In this document: one piece after another, positions 8,542 to 17,277 of the stretch
How the letters are laid out: each line of letters begins with the position of its first letter
Position numbering within the stretch: the stretch's first letter is position 1
Source of the DNA: Actinokineospora sp. NBRC 105648
GTDB lineage: Bacteria > Actinomycetota > Actinomycetes > Mycobacteriales > Pseudonocardiaceae
Length of the DNA stretch: 64,000 bases
Direction: 5' to 3'
Assembly (NCBI RefSeq): GCF_030269645.1
Contig: NZ_BSTR01000007.1
Location: forward strand, 23,061-87,060
The notes under the pieces: model-generated
Seen by the model: only the letters and a program-made list of their open reading frames with translations
Told to the model about the DNA's origin: nothing
Databases searched by the model: none
Program-made: the position numbers and the translations under genes

Positions 8542-8733
8542 ATGTTGTACCTGCTCGCCGCGGTCGGTGCGATCACCGTCGCCGTGCTGCTGTGGCGGGC
8601 GTTCGGGGTGCAGACGGCGGGGGTCGCCCCACGCCGCTCGACCTCGATCGCGCCCGACGACGACCCGGAGTTCCTGCGCGGGCTCGACGAGCACCGCAAG
8701 CGCGGGGACGACGAGAAACCGCCGTCCGCCTAG
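8542..8733 (+). CDS. Small single-span membrane protein
   Basis: A protein of 63 residues: one N-terminal transmembrane helix (LYLLAAVGAITVAVLLWRAF) followed by a charged cytoplasmic tail (DDDPEFLRGLDEHRKRGDDEK). The ATG at 8542 has a good GGAGGTGG ribosome-binding site at 8527-8534. It sits 80 bp after bldC and is conserved in position near the cytochrome c assembly genes in related genomes as far as I recall, but has no assigned function. Confidence 0.75.
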   Translation: MLYLLAAVGAITVAVLLWRAFGVQTAGVAPRRSTSIAPDDDPEFLRGLDEHRKRGDDEKPPSA

Positions 8734-8793
8734 GCACCACCGCGAGTCTGGGCGCGCACGGCGCGCGCCCGCCTCGCGGGTGGGCGCCAGGGT

Positions 8794-10512
8794 TCAGTGA
8801 GCCCGGTTGAGCTCGTTGGGGAAGTCGTCGGCCACCGTGGCGGCCATCTCCAGCAGGGCCAACCGGGTCTCCGGTGCCAGCCGCTCGAGCTCGATCTCCG
8901 CGCCCTCCTCCAGGTGCGGGTCGAACGGGATCCGGCACACCGCCCGGCAGCGCGCCCCGAAGTGCTGGGCCAGCTTGTCCAGGTCGACCGAGCCGGACTT
9001 GGGCCGCACCGAGTTGATCACCGCGACCGACCGGGCCACCAGGTTGCGGTAGCCGTGCGCGTCGAGCCAGTCCAGCGTCGCCGAGGCGCTGCGGGCGCCG
9101 TCGACCGAGCCGGAGGAGACGATCACCAGCGAGTCGGCGACGTCGAGCACGCCCTTCATCGCCGAGTGCATCAGACCGGTGCCGCAGTCGGTGAGCACGA
9201 TGTTGTAGAAGTGCTCCAGCAGCGACACGGTGCGCCGGTAGTCGTCCTCGCTGAACGCCTCCGACACCGCCGGGTCCTGCTCGCTGGCGAGCACCTCGAG
9301 CCTGCTCGGGCCCTGCGAGGTGTAGGCGCGGATGTCGCTGTAGCGGCGGATCCTGGTGGCGTCGCGCAGCAGGTGCCGCACCGTCGCGGTGGTCTCCAGC
9401 GGGATCTTCTGGCTCAGCGTGCCGCGGTCGGGGTTCGCGTCGACCGCGATCACCCGGTCGCCGCGCAGCGAGGAGAAGGTGGAGCCGAGCGTGGTGGTGG
9501 TCGTGGTCTTGCCCACACCGCCCTTGAGGCTCAGCATCGCGATCTTGTAGCAGCCGCGTAGCGGCTGGTTCACCCGGGCGATCAGCTCGCGCCTGCGGAT
9601 CTCCGCCGGGCTCTCGCCGACGTTGATCAGGTGGCCGCTGGCCACGTAGACCGCCTTGCGCCAGCCCGACTGCGGGGTGCGCTTGGCCTGCTTGAGCAAC
9701 CGCGCCGAGGACAGCTCGTCGCCACCCGCGCGCTGCTGCGGCGGCTGGTAGGGCTGGCGCTGCTGGTACTGGCCCTGTGCGGGACCCGGGCCGTACGGGT
9801 GCACCTGCTGCGGCCCGGTCTGCGACGGGTTCGCGCCGTAGATCCCGGGATTGGGCTGGTGCGGGTTCAGCGGCTGGGCCTGCTGCGGGCCCCGGTACGG
9901 CCCACCCTGCTGCGGGACCGAGCCGACCTGGTGCGGGCCGGACTGCGCGGGGTTGACCGGGTGCGGACCGGAGCCACCGGGATTGCCCTGCTGGAGCGGA
10001 GTGCCCTGGCGCGCGCCCGCCCCGGACTGGTGCGGACCCGCCTGGGTCGGGTTCACCGGGTGCGGGCCCGACTGCGCCGGGTTGACAGCGGCCGGGTTGA
10101 CAGCGCCCAGGTTGATGGAGTGCGGGCCGGACTGCGCCGGGTTCACCTGGTGCGGACCGGACTGGCCGGGCGCGGGCTGGCCGAGGCCGACCGAGGCGGG
10201 CAGCACCCCGGTCAGGTCCGGGTCGACCGGCGCCGAGACCTCCTGGACCGGCAGCGGCGAGTAGAGATCGGTCTGCACGGCGGGAACCGACTGCTCGGCG
10301 CCCGGGTGGGCGGTGGTGTCGGTGGTGGCCTCTTCGGCCAAGTGGGAATCGGCCAAGTGGGAATCAGCCAGATGGGAATCAGCCAGGTGGGACTCCGCGA
10401 GCTCCGGGGCGGGCCCGAAGTCCTGGGCGTCCGCCCCGTGCTCGGTGCGGGTGGTGTCGCTGACGTTCGGCGGCCGCCAGGCCACCTCGGACTCTTCGTG
10501 GCGTCCAGTCAC
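8794..10512 (-). CDS. MinD/ParA-like ATPase with long proline-rich repeat N-terminus
   Basis: A protein of 572 residues. The first half or so is low complexity: four ADSHL pentapeptides, then many Gln/Pro/Gly-rich motifs such as NPAQSGPHPVNP. The C-terminal half is a deviant-Walker P-loop ATPase (LKGGVGKTTTTTTLGSTF, DANPDRGTLSQKI, LTDCGTGLMHSAMKGVLDVAD). This arrangement resembles ESX-associated ATPases of the EspI type and the mycobacterial homologue near ccsA. A role in positioning or regulating a membrane machine is plausible but not shown. GTG start at 10512. Transcribed alone, downstream of ccsB with a 140-bp gap. Confidence 0.8.
   Translation of the reverse strand: MTGRHEESEVAWRPPNVSDTTRTEHGADAQDFGPAPELAESHLADSHLADSHLADSHLAEEATTDTTAHPGAEQSVPAVQTDLYSPLPVQEVSAPVDPDLTGVLPASVGLGQPAPGQSGPHQVNPAQSGPHSINLGAVNPAAVNPAQSGPHPVNPTQAGPHQSGAGARQGTPLQQGNPGGSGPHPVNPAQSGPHQVGSVPQQGGPYRGPQQAQPLNPHQPNPGIYGANPSQTGPQQVHPYGPGPAQGQYQQRQPYQPPQQRAGGDELSSARLLKQAKRTPQSGWRKAVYVASGHLINVGESPAEIRRRELIARVNQPLRGCYKIAMLSLKGGVGKTTTTTTLGSTFSSLRGDRVIAVDANPDRGTLSQKIPLETTATVRHLLRDATRIRRYSDIRAYTSQGPSRLEVLASEQDPAVSEAFSEDDYRRTVSLLEHFYNIVLTDCGTGLMHSAMKGVLDVADSLVIVSSGSVDGARSASATLDWLDAHGYRNLVARSVAVINSVRPKSGSVDLDKLAQHFGARCRAVCRIPFDPHLEEGAEIELERLAPETRLALLEMAATVADDFPNELNRAH
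10337..10396 (-). repeat. Four 15-bp direct repeats encoding ADSHL
   Basis: Four consecutive 15-bp units (10337-10351, 10352-10366, 10367-10381, 10382-10396) encode the ADSHL pentapeptide on the minus strand within the N-terminus of the MinD-like ATPase. The first two differ by only one base. The unit length is a multiple of three, so copy changes keep the frame. Confidence 0.85.
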
Positions 10513-10652
10513 CCCTGCGACCCCTCCTGCGAACCTCGAGCGGGATTGCCCAATCCGTGCCGGTTGCGACGTTAGTCGCTCACCGCGTCACCCACCGAAA
10601 GGGGGTTGATGCGGTGTGCACAAGCAAGCGCAGGTCGCGGCTGGTGCGCGGC

Positions 10653-11612
10653 CTAGGCGTAGGAGTGCAGCCCGGCGATCACGAGGTTGATGAAGAAGAG
10701 GTTGAACACGACCATCCCGAAGGCCACCGAGTTGATCACCGCGGCCCGGCTGCCGCGCCAGCCCGCGGTGGCCCGGGAGTGCAGGTACCCGGCGTAGACG
10801 ACCCAGGCGACGAAGGCCACGGTCTCCTTCGGGTCCCAGCCCCAGAACCGGCCCCAGGCGGCCTCGGCCCAGATGGCGCCGCAGATGATGCCGAAGGTGT
10901 AGATCGGGAAGGCGAAGATCGTGGTGCGGTAGGCGAGCCGGTCGAGGGCGTCGGCCTCGGGCAGCCGCGGGCCGAGCCGGGCGAACTTGGCCGGGTCGCG
11001 GTCGTGCCGGACCTTGACCAGGTACAGCAGGCTGACCACGCCGGGGACCAGGAACAGGCCGCTGGACAGGATGGCCGCCGAGACGTGGACGACCAGCCAG
11101 TACGACTGGAGCGCGGGCTGCACCGGGGCGGCGGCGGTGTAGAGCGCGGTGCCGCCGAGGAACATCAGGATGACGACCGGGGTGAGCACGAACGCGCCGA
11201 GCCTGCGCACCTCGAACTTGCGCATCAGCACCAGCCAGGTGACGACCGCGACGAACATGGCCGCCGCGCCGTACTCGTACATGTTGCCCCAGGGCGCGCG
11301 GCCGGTGGCCACCCCGCGCAGCACGATCGAGGACAGGTGCAGCAGCGCGCCCAGCACGGTCAGCGCCACGGCCATCCGGCCGAACCGCTCCGGCCGGTCG
11401 CGGCCCGGCTGCTCCTCGATCCGCCCGATCGCGGGCCCGGCGGATTCGACCGGCGCACCGGCGCCGACGAGCTCGCGGGCCTGCTCGGACCTCTTCGCCT
11501 TGCGGGTGAACGCCTGCTCGACGGTGTAGAAGATCATCGCGAACAGGTAGACCAGGGCGGCGGCGCGGTAGAGCCAGTCGCTGTAGTTGGCCAGCGTGTC
11601 GTTGACCGGCAT
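10653..11612 (-). CDS. ccsB: Cytochrome c biogenesis protein CcsB (System II haem transporter)
   Basis: A polytopic membrane protein of 319 residues that with ResB exports haem and attaches it to apocytochrome c on the outer face of the membrane. The conserved WWD-type periplasmic motif is visible (WGRFWGWDPKETVAFVAWV, about residues 246-264), as are His residues in LHLSSIVLRG, VVHVSAAI and GYLHSRA that ligate haem. About eight transmembrane helices, the normal CcsA/CcsB size. Its ATG at 11612 overlaps the resB stop by 1 nt (TGATG), so the two are co-translated. Corresponds to Rv0529. Confidence 0.95.
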   Translation of the reverse strand: MPVNDTLANYSDWLYRAAALVYLFAMIFYTVEQAFTRKAKRSEQARELVGAGAPVESAGPAIGRIEEQPGRDRPERFGRMAVALTVLGALLHLSSIVLRGVATGRAPWGNMYEYGAAAMFVAVVTWLVLMRKFEVRRLGAFVLTPVVILMFLGGTALYTAAAPVQPALQSYWLVVHVSAAILSSGLFLVPGVVSLLYLVKVRHDRDPAKFARLGPRLPEADALDRLAYRTTIFAFPIYTFGIICGAIWAEAAWGRFWGWDPKETVAFVAWVVYAGYLHSRATAGWRGSRAAVINSVAFGMVVFNLFFINLVIAGLHSYA

Positions 11613-13156
11613 CAGGGAACCCTCCTGGGACTGAGCAGCTGCGCTGCGATCCGGTTGAACTCCTCGCCGTAACCCGCCTGGTCGGTGCGAGCGAGGCCGC
11701 CGACGCGCACCACCGTACGGCCCTCACCGTCCGGGGTCGCGCGGACCCACAGCCTGCGCCGCTTGACGGTCAGCGACACGCCCAGCCCCAAGATCATCGT
11801 GAGCGCGCAGACCAGCACCCACAGCTGGGTGGGGTCGTGCGAGACCTGCAGCGAGACCCAGCGCCGCACGCCGTCGAAGCTGACCCTGGTGCCGTCGTCG
11901 AGGGTGATCACGCCGCCGGGCTTGAGGTTCTCCCTGGCGACCCGGGTGAGCCTGCCGTCGTCCACCAGCGACCGGTCGATCTCGAAGATCGACTGGCTGC
12001 GGCCGGACTCGGTGCCCAGGTCGCCGCGCATGACGTCGACCGCGACGGCCGGGTCGCGCAGGTCCGGGTAGACCGAGGTGAGCAGCCGGTCGGTGATCTG
12101 CGCGGTGGGCGCGAACAGCCCGGTGACCGCGATCTGGCGCTTGCGCCGCTCCGCGGGGTCGGTCACCCCCGGCGGGTCGAACTTGGTGGCGCCCTCGGAC
12201 AGCAGGGTCAGCGGGTCCACCGTGCGCCACTGGATGGTCTGGGTGCGCGACTGCCCGTCCGGGAAGGTCACCGTGAACGTCGGCGCGTAGCCCTGGCCGA
12301 GCAGGTATACGCGGTCGCCGACGACCCGCAGCGGGTCGTTGACGCGCAGCTCGTAGGGCCGCCAGGTGTCGGCGTCCAGGTCGGCGCCCGCCTGGTAGTC
12401 GATCTTGGCGGTGAACTGGTCGGCCTGGCCGTTGGGCAGGTACTTGGCCTCGAAGCTGTTGACCCGCACGCAGAACGGGTCCAGGTCGGTGCCGTCGACG
12501 CGCAGCCCGGGGCGGAACGAGTCGTAGCCCGCGGTGCCGGAGTTGCAGAACTGCGAGCCGTCGGCCAGCACGATGACCTGGCCCTCGTAGTTGAGCATCT
12601 TGCCGATCGCCAGCGCCACGATCAGGCCGAGCATCGCGAAGTGGAACACCAGGTTGCCCGCCTCGCGCAGGTAACCGCGCTCGGCGCTGACGCTGCGACC
12701 GCCGTCGTCCTCCGCGCGCTCGACCAGCCGCCACCCCTTGAGCCGGGTCTTGGCCGCGGCCAACACCTGCTCGGGGGTGTCGTCGGTGGTGGCTGTCCCG
12801 TGGTGCGGCAGGCGACTCAAGTTGCGCGGGGTGAGCACGGGCTTGGCCCGCGCGGCCTTGGCGTAGTCGAAGGTGCGCGGCAGCAGGCAGCCGACCAGCG
12901 AGATGAACAGCAGCAGGTAGATCGCGGAGAACCAGACACTGGCGTAGACGTCGAAGAACTCGAACCGGTCGAGCAGCCTGCCCCACCAGCCGTGCGCGGC
13001 GATGTAGTCGTTGACCCTGGGCAGGTTCAGCGACCGCTGCGGCAGCAGCGCGCCGGGCATCGCCGCGAGCGCGAGCAGGAACAGCAGGATCAGCGCGGTG
13101 CGCATGGACGTCAGCCCGCGCCAGGTGTTGCGGGCGAAGGCGAGCGCCCGGTTCAC
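11612..13156 (-). CDS. resB: Cytochrome c biogenesis protein ResB
   Basis: A protein of 514 residues. Three N-terminal transmembrane helices (LILLFLLALAAMPGALLPQ; WFSAIYLLLFISLVGCLLP; LVFHFAMLGLIVALAIG), a large extracytoplasmic domain and a fourth helix near the C-terminus (LWVLVCALTMILGLGVSLTV). This is the ResB/Ccs1 layout: partner of CcsB that holds apocytochrome and haem. GTG start at 13156, overlapping the ccdA stop as GTGA; a much longer open frame upstream is a shadow of ccdA. Operon order is ccdA-resB-ccsB as in Rv0527-Rv0529. Confidence 0.93.
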   Translation of the reverse strand: MNRALAFARNTWRGLTSMRTALILLFLLALAAMPGALLPQRSLNLPRVNDYIAAHGWWGRLLDRFEFFDVYASVWFSAIYLLLFISLVGCLLPRTFDYAKAARAKPVLTPRNLSRLPHHGTATTDDTPEQVLAAAKTRLKGWRLVERAEDDGGRSVSAERGYLREAGNLVFHFAMLGLIVALAIGKMLNYEGQVIVLADGSQFCNSGTAGYDSFRPGLRVDGTDLDPFCVRVNSFEAKYLPNGQADQFTAKIDYQAGADLDADTWRPYELRVNDPLRVVGDRVYLLGQGYAPTFTVTFPDGQSRTQTIQWRTVDPLTLLSEGATKFDPPGVTDPAERRKRQIAVTGLFAPTAQITDRLLTSVYPDLRDPAVAVDVMRGDLGTESGRSQSIFEIDRSLVDDGRLTRVARENLKPGGVITLDDGTRVSFDGVRRWVSLQVSHDPTQLWVLVCALTMILGLGVSLTVKRRRLWVRATPDGEGRTVVRVGGLARTDQAGYGEEFNRIAAQLLSPRRVP

Positions 13157-13923
13157 AGCGGCATCTTCAGGTCGTTGGCCACCGAGTTGCGCAGCCAGGA
13201 CACCAGGTCGCCCCACAGGCCGGTGACCAGCAGGATCCCGACGACCAGCAGCAGCGCGCCGCCGAAGAGCTGGATGCCGCGCCCGTGCGTGCGCAGCCAG
13301 GTGGTGGCCCGCACCGCCCAGCGGGCGCCCAGCGCGATCAGCAGGAACGGCACCCCGAGGCCCAGGCAGTAGACGACCACCAGCAGGTAGCCGCGGGCGG
13401 CGTTGCCGCCGGTGGACGAGGCCAGCAGCAGCACCCCGGACAGCGTCGGGCCCAGGCACGGCGTCCAGCCCAGGGCGAAGATCGCACCGAGAACCGGTGC
13501 CCCGGCGAGGCCGATGCGCGGGGTCTTGTGGATGCGGATGTCCTTCTGCAGACCGGGAACCAGGCCGATGAACACCAGGGCCATGGCGATGGTGACCACA
13601 CCGCCGATGCGCTGGAACAGGTCCTCGTTGAGCAGCAGGCTGTCGGCCAGCCACACCAGGCTGCCGACGGCGGCGGCGAACACCGCGGTGAACCCGAGGA
13701 CGAACAGCGCGACGGCGCCCAGCACCCGGTGGCGGCCCCGTTTGCGGTCCTCCGCGGCGTCGACCGCGGGCGCCTCGGCGCCGACCAGGGCGGCCAGGTA
13801 AGCCAGGTAACCGGGGACCAGCGGGACGACGCACGGCGACGCGAAGGAGATCATCCCCGCCAGCAGCGACACCCCCGCCGCCAGCAGCAGCGGACCGGAT
13901 GTCGCCAGCTCCGTCGGATCCAC
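13153..13923 (-). CDS. ccdA: Cytochrome c biogenesis/thiol transport protein CcdA
   Basis: A six-helix membrane protein of 256 residues that passes electrons from cytoplasmic thioredoxin to extracytoplasmic thiol proteins, keeping apocytochrome cysteines reduced. The two redox cysteines are in FASPCVVPLVPGY (about residue 31) and GWTPCLGPTL (about residue 155). GTG start at 13923. Followed by resB with a GTGA overlap. Upstream, two GAF-ANTAR genes separate it from its usual partner, the TlpA lipoprotein gene. Confidence 0.95.
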   Translation of the reverse strand: MDPTELATSGPLLLAAGVSLLAGMISFASPCVVPLVPGYLAYLAALVGAEAPAVDAAEDRKRGRHRVLGAVALFVLGFTAVFAAAVGSLVWLADSLLLNEDLFQRIGGVVTIAMALVFIGLVPGLQKDIRIHKTPRIGLAGAPVLGAIFALGWTPCLGPTLSGVLLLASSTGGNAARGYLLVVVYCLGLGVPFLLIALGARWAVRATTWLRTHGRGIQLFGGALLLVVGILLVTGLWGDLVSWLRNSVANDLKMPL

Positions 13924-14024
13924 CCGAACAGGGTAAGGACCGGCGGCTGAGAGCCCGTGGTGGGTGGTGGCTTGCCGGGTCGCAGGTCACACCCCGGCTC
14001 GGCCCGGCACCCCGCACAGCGGAC

Positions 14025-14741
14025 TCAGCGACCCGTGCCCGGGGTCCAGGTCGGGTCGGCGACGATGGTCTGGGCCAGGTCGCTGAGCCTGCGGTTCTGG
14101 CTGCGGGCGGACCCGCGCAGCATGTTGAACGCGCTGGTCATGTCCACCCCCATCCGCTCGGCGAGCACCCCCTTGGCCTGCTCGATCACCACCCGGCTGG
14201 TCAGCGCGTGCTGCAGCTGCTCGGTGACGACCTCGTGGCTGCGGATCGAGCGGGCCTGCAGCAGGCCGATGGTGGCCACCCCCACCAGCGCCTTGGCGGT
14301 GCGCGCGGACAGCTCGTCGAGTTTGCCCGGCCGCGCCCGGAACAGGTTGAGCGCGCCGATGGTCTCCGACCGCAGCCGCATCGGCAGCGCGTGCACCGCG
14401 CGGTACCCGGCGGTCGCGGCGGCCCGGGCGAACCGCGCCTCCGACGGGGGGCCGTCGGACAGGTCGGGTCGGAACACCGGCTCGCCGGTCCGGTAGGCGG
14501 TCAGGCACGGGCCGTCCCCGTCGCGCAGCTGGAACAGCTCCAGGTCGCGGACCGCCTCGTTCGAGCTGGCCACCATGTGCAGGTCGCCGTCGGCGGTGGC
14601 GAGCAGGATGCCCGCCCCGTCGATGCCGAGCAGCTCGACGCTGCGGTCGACCAGGACGTGCAGGAACTCGATCACGTCGAAGTCGTCGACCAGGGTGTCG
14701 GCCAACTCGACGAAGGTCTCCACCAAACGTTGCTCCCTCAC
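14025..14741 (-). CDS. GAF-ANTAR RNA-binding antiterminator-type regulator (second of pair)
   Basis: A protein of 238 residues. An N-terminal GAF domain (about residues 10-160, with LLGIDGAGILLATADGDLHMVASSNE and GDGPCLTAYRTGEPV) is followed by a C-terminal ANTAR domain (SRVVIEQAKGVLAERMGVDMTSAFNMLRGSARSQNRRLSDLAQTIV). ANTAR domains bind paired RNA hairpins and stop premature transcription termination; the GAF part senses a small molecule or redox state. The GTG at 14741 has AAGGAGG 9 nt upstream and overlaps the preceding stop (GTGA). It lies about 100 bp upstream of ccdA, inside the normally compact cytochrome c assembly locus. Confidence 0.9.
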   Translation of the reverse strand: MREQRLVETFVELADTLVDDFDVIEFLHVLVDRSVELLGIDGAGILLATADGDLHMVASSNEAVRDLELFQLRDGDGPCLTAYRTGEPVFRPDLSDGPPSEARFARAAATAGYRAVHALPMRLRSETIGALNLFRARPGKLDELSARTAKALVGVATIGLLQARSIRSHEVVTEQLQHALTSRVVIEQAKGVLAERMGVDMTSAFNMLRGSARSQNRRLSDLAQTIVADPTWTPGTGR

Positions 14742-15517
14742 AGGGACGCGCCTCCTTGCCCAGGTCGTGCTCGATTGTCGTCGTCCGGGGTGAACCGGAC
14801 CCGGCGCGCCACCACCTCGCTCGCCAGCTCGGCGAGGCCGCGGCCCTCGACGAAGGCCCGCGCGCGCAGCCGGGCGAAGGCCGCGGACACGTCGGTGCCC
14901 AGCTGCACGGCGATCATGCCGGTGGCCTGGTGGATCTGCGGGCTGGTCAGCGGCGCGGTGTCCGCGGTGACCAGCTCCATGGCGATCCGGGCGAAGACCG
15001 CGGCCTCGGTCAGCGCCCGTTCGGACAGCGGCCGGGGAGCCGAGCAGTAGGCGCCGAACGCGCCCAGGTGGACCGCGCCGAGCGCCATCGGGAACGCGAA
15101 CACCGCCGCGATCCCGAGCACGTCGGGCGGGTGGGCCAGCAGCGGCCACCGGCTGACCGCCGACTGCGCGGCCAGGTCGGGCACCAGCACCGGCAGGCTG
15201 GTCTGGATGGCCGTGGTCAACGGGCCCTCCCCGGAGGTCAGCTCCAACTCGGCGAGCAGCAGTCCCGGCGGCCCGGTCGCGTGCGTGGCCACCGCGCCGG
15301 CGTCGATGGTGACCACCAGCAGCACCCCGTCGACGGCCAGCCTGCGCCGGGCGAACTCGCACAGCAGGTCCGGGGACAGCTCCGCCCCGGTCTCCGCCGC
15401 GGCGGCGGCGATCCAGGCCATGAGCTCCGCGCGGTGGCGTGCCCTGCCGTCGTATGTCACGCCTAGCCGCTTCCCTGGCACTGGTCGACGCGGCCTTTGG
15501 GCGCCGGTGTCGGTCAT
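14738..15517 (-). CDS. GAF-ANTAR domain protein (first of pair)
   Basis: A protein of 259 residues with a GAF domain (about 50-190: LAVDGVLLVVTIDAGAVATHATG, TSGEGPLTTAIQTSLPVLVPDL) and a C-terminal ANTAR domain (SPQIHQATGMIAVQLGTDVSAAFARLRARAFVEGRGLAELASEVVARRVRF). It shares its layout with the coupled downstream gene but little direct sequence, so the pair is not a recent duplication. Many actinomycetes have such GAF-ANTAR pairs. ATG start at 15517. The upstream 458-bp region is shared divergently with a small sigma-like gene, which suggests joint control. Confidence 0.85.
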   Translation of the reverse strand: MTDTGAQRPRRPVPGKRLGVTYDGRARHRAELMAWIAAAAAETGAELSPDLLCEFARRRLAVDGVLLVVTIDAGAVATHATGPPGLLLAELELTSGEGPLTTAIQTSLPVLVPDLAAQSAVSRWPLLAHPPDVLGIAAVFAFPMALGAVHLGAFGAYCSAPRPLSERALTEAAVFARIAMELVTADTAPLTSPQIHQATGMIAVQLGTDVSAAFARLRARAFVEGRGLAELASEVVARRVRFTPDDDNRARPGQGGASL

Positions 15518-15975
15518 GGTAGCCCTACCAGCGGTGCAGGGGTGTTCACCCGTTCCATCGTTCGAGTGTCTTCAGTGGAACCAGGGACCCACCTGTGGGA
15601 ATAGTGGAAGCGCGCTCGAGACCCCGGTGCCTAGTCCGTACGGCTCCGGGAGCGACAAATGGCCCACATCACACCGGCTGTGTGCGCATGGCCTCTTGCG
15701 CCACACGCCTTTGCCGCGTATCGCGCACCGAGAATTCGGCGCCCGCGGCAATTCATCCGAAAAGACCAGGCAACCAACACCTGGCGAGAACAACCTTTGT
15801 GCCACCGCCGCCCGCCGGGCGATGATGATCACCGACACGAGGTCGGTGTCCGGGGTATCTGCAGGGAATACCCCGATCGGTGCGGGGACACCGGCGACGG
15901 CGACGCGAGCGCCCGACAGTCTCCTTTCGCCCCCGGCGTCCCCGCACCGCCCCGGCGGAGTCCACAGGTGCGGAA
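15518..15975. other. Divergent intergenic region, GAF-ANTAR pair / sigma-like gene
   Basis: These 458 bp separate the divergent starts and are less GC-rich than the flanking genes. I see short inverted repeats (for example CCACCTGTGG near 15589) and several GGAAT-like pentamers but no convincing -35/-10 pair or paired ANTAR-type hexaloop hairpins. Short open frames here lack ribosome-binding sites and codon bias. Confidence 0.5.
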
Positions 15976-16497
15976 ATGAGCGAGAACGCGGGGTTGCTGA
16001 CCAGCACCCAGGCCTGGACCAGATGCCTGCAGCGCCGGACGCGGCTGCGCGGCACGGTCGCCCGCTACGGCCTCTCCGACCAGGCCGACGACATCGTGCA
16101 CGACGTCTTCGTCGCGGTGATGGGCATGCCGCGGCTCTACCCGGACGGGTTCGACGCGCTGCTGGACACCGTGCTGTGGCGGCGGTGCCGGATGGTGGCC
16201 ACTTTCGAGGCCCTCCAGGACAAGCTGCGCCGCAAGACCGTGCTGCACCCGGGCGACGCGGGCGACCACGCCGACACCGTGCTCGAGCAGGTGCACGCGG
16301 GCTGGGTGCTGAACCACATCGGCGCGCTGAGCGAGCCGGACATCTGGATGCTGCACATGATGAGCCTGGGCTACCGCCGCACGGACATCGCCACGCTGTC
16401 CGGGCGGACCGTCACCGACATCGACCGGGCGGTCCGCGGGATACGCAGGCGAACCCGGGACCGCGCATACGCCCGGGCCGGGCACTCGCCCGGTTGA
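15976..16497 (+). CDS. Small sigma-70-like protein (ECF-type regions 2 and 4)
   Basis: A protein of 173 residues. The N-terminal half resembles a region 2 (VARYGLSDQADDIVHDVFVAVMGMPRLYPDGFDALLDTVLWRRCRM). The C-terminal half resembles a region 4 helix-turn-helix (GALSEPDIWMLHMMSLGYRRTDIATLSGRTVTDIDRAVRGIRRRTRDRAY). The match is partial, and the family is degenerate relative to canonical ECF factors. ATG start at 15976 chosen because codon bias begins there; its ribosome-binding site is weak. Divergent from the GAF-ANTAR pair and convergent with tlpA. It has no adjacent anti-sigma gene. Confidence 0.7.
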   Translation: MSENAGLLTSTQAWTRCLQRRTRLRGTVARYGLSDQADDIVHDVFVAVMGMPRLYPDGFDALLDTVLWRRCRMVATFEALQDKLRRKTVLHPGDAGDHADTVLEQVHAGWVLNHIGALSEPDIWMLHMMSLGYRRTDIATLSGRTVTDIDRAVRGIRRRTRDRAYARAGHSPG

Positions 16498-16698
16498 CCC
16501 TGGGAAAGGCAGTGGGGCGGTTCCCGGGAATCATCCCACCATTTTTGGCCGCGGGTGGGCGGAAGCGCAGACCGCTCACCCGCGACCATTTCCGACATTG
16601 CCGAGCCCCCAGAACGGTAAAAATTCCGGTGACAGCCGAAACCCCCCGAAATCAACAACGGAGGTACGGGACCCGATTCCGGCCGGGCCCGGGCGCGG

Positions 16699-17277
16699 TC
16701 ACCGCTCGGCGGTCAGCTTGTCCAGGATGGCCGTGAGGTCCGGGGCCAGCAGGTCGCGCATGTACGCCGCCGCCACCCGGCCCTGGCGGTCGACCACGAA
16801 GGTGGCGGGCACGACCGAGCGCGGGTACCCCTTGAGCGCCAGCAGCGTCTTGCCCGGCGGGTCGTAGATGGACGGGTAGGTCAGCTTCCGGTCGCGCATG
16901 AAGTCCTGCGGTACGTCGCGCTGGTTGTCCCGGAAGTCGATGCCGAGCACCTGCACCCCCCGGTCGCCGTAGGCGTCCTGGACCTTCTGCAGCTCCGGTG
17001 CCTCGGTACGGCACGGCCCGCACCACTGGCCCCAGACGTTGAGCACCACGACCTTGCCGCGGTAGTCGCTCAGCGCGATGCGCTTGCCCTCGTCCATCAG
17101 GTCGCTGCCCGAGATCTCCGGCAGCGCCTTGCGGTCGGGACCGTCGTAGGTGATGGTCGTCTGGCCGCCCGGGGAGACGAAGACGAACTCGGTGCCACTG
17201 GCCACCGCGTCCTTCTCCGCCGAGCAGCCCGAGACGAGCAGCCCCAGGGTGAGCAGGCCGAGCACCGCGCGGCGCAC
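16699..17277 (-). CDS. TlpA/ResA-like thioredoxin lipoprotein
   Basis: A protein of 192 residues with a lipoprotein signal (LGLLTLGLLVSGC, Cys about residue 18) and a thioredoxin fold carrying the redox motif WGQWCGPCRTEAPELQ (about residues 82-97) and a cis-Pro loop (RSVVPATFVVDRQG). It is tethered outside the membrane, where it reduces apocytochrome c cysteines with electrons from CcdA. GTG start at 17277, immediately after the TAG of the phosphatase gene. Corresponds to Rv0526. Here it is separated from ccdA by a sigma-like gene and two GAF-ANTAR genes. Confidence 0.92.
   Translation of the reverse strand: MRRAVLGLLTLGLLVSGCSAEKDAVASGTEFVFVSPGGQTTITYDGPDRKALPEISGSDLMDEGKRIALSDYRGKVVVLNVWGQWCGPCRTEAPELQKVQDAYGDRGVQVLGIDFRDNQRDVPQDFMRDRKLTYPSIYDPPGKTLLALKGYPRSVVPATFVVDRQGRVAAAYMRDLLAPDLTAILDKLTAER

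Noticed and set aside
12000-14017. Extension of ResB to an 801-residue protein starting at 14017
   Set aside because: The extra N-terminal part is the out-of-frame shadow of ccdA. The GTG at 13156 with GTGA overlap gives the normal ResB length and first helix.
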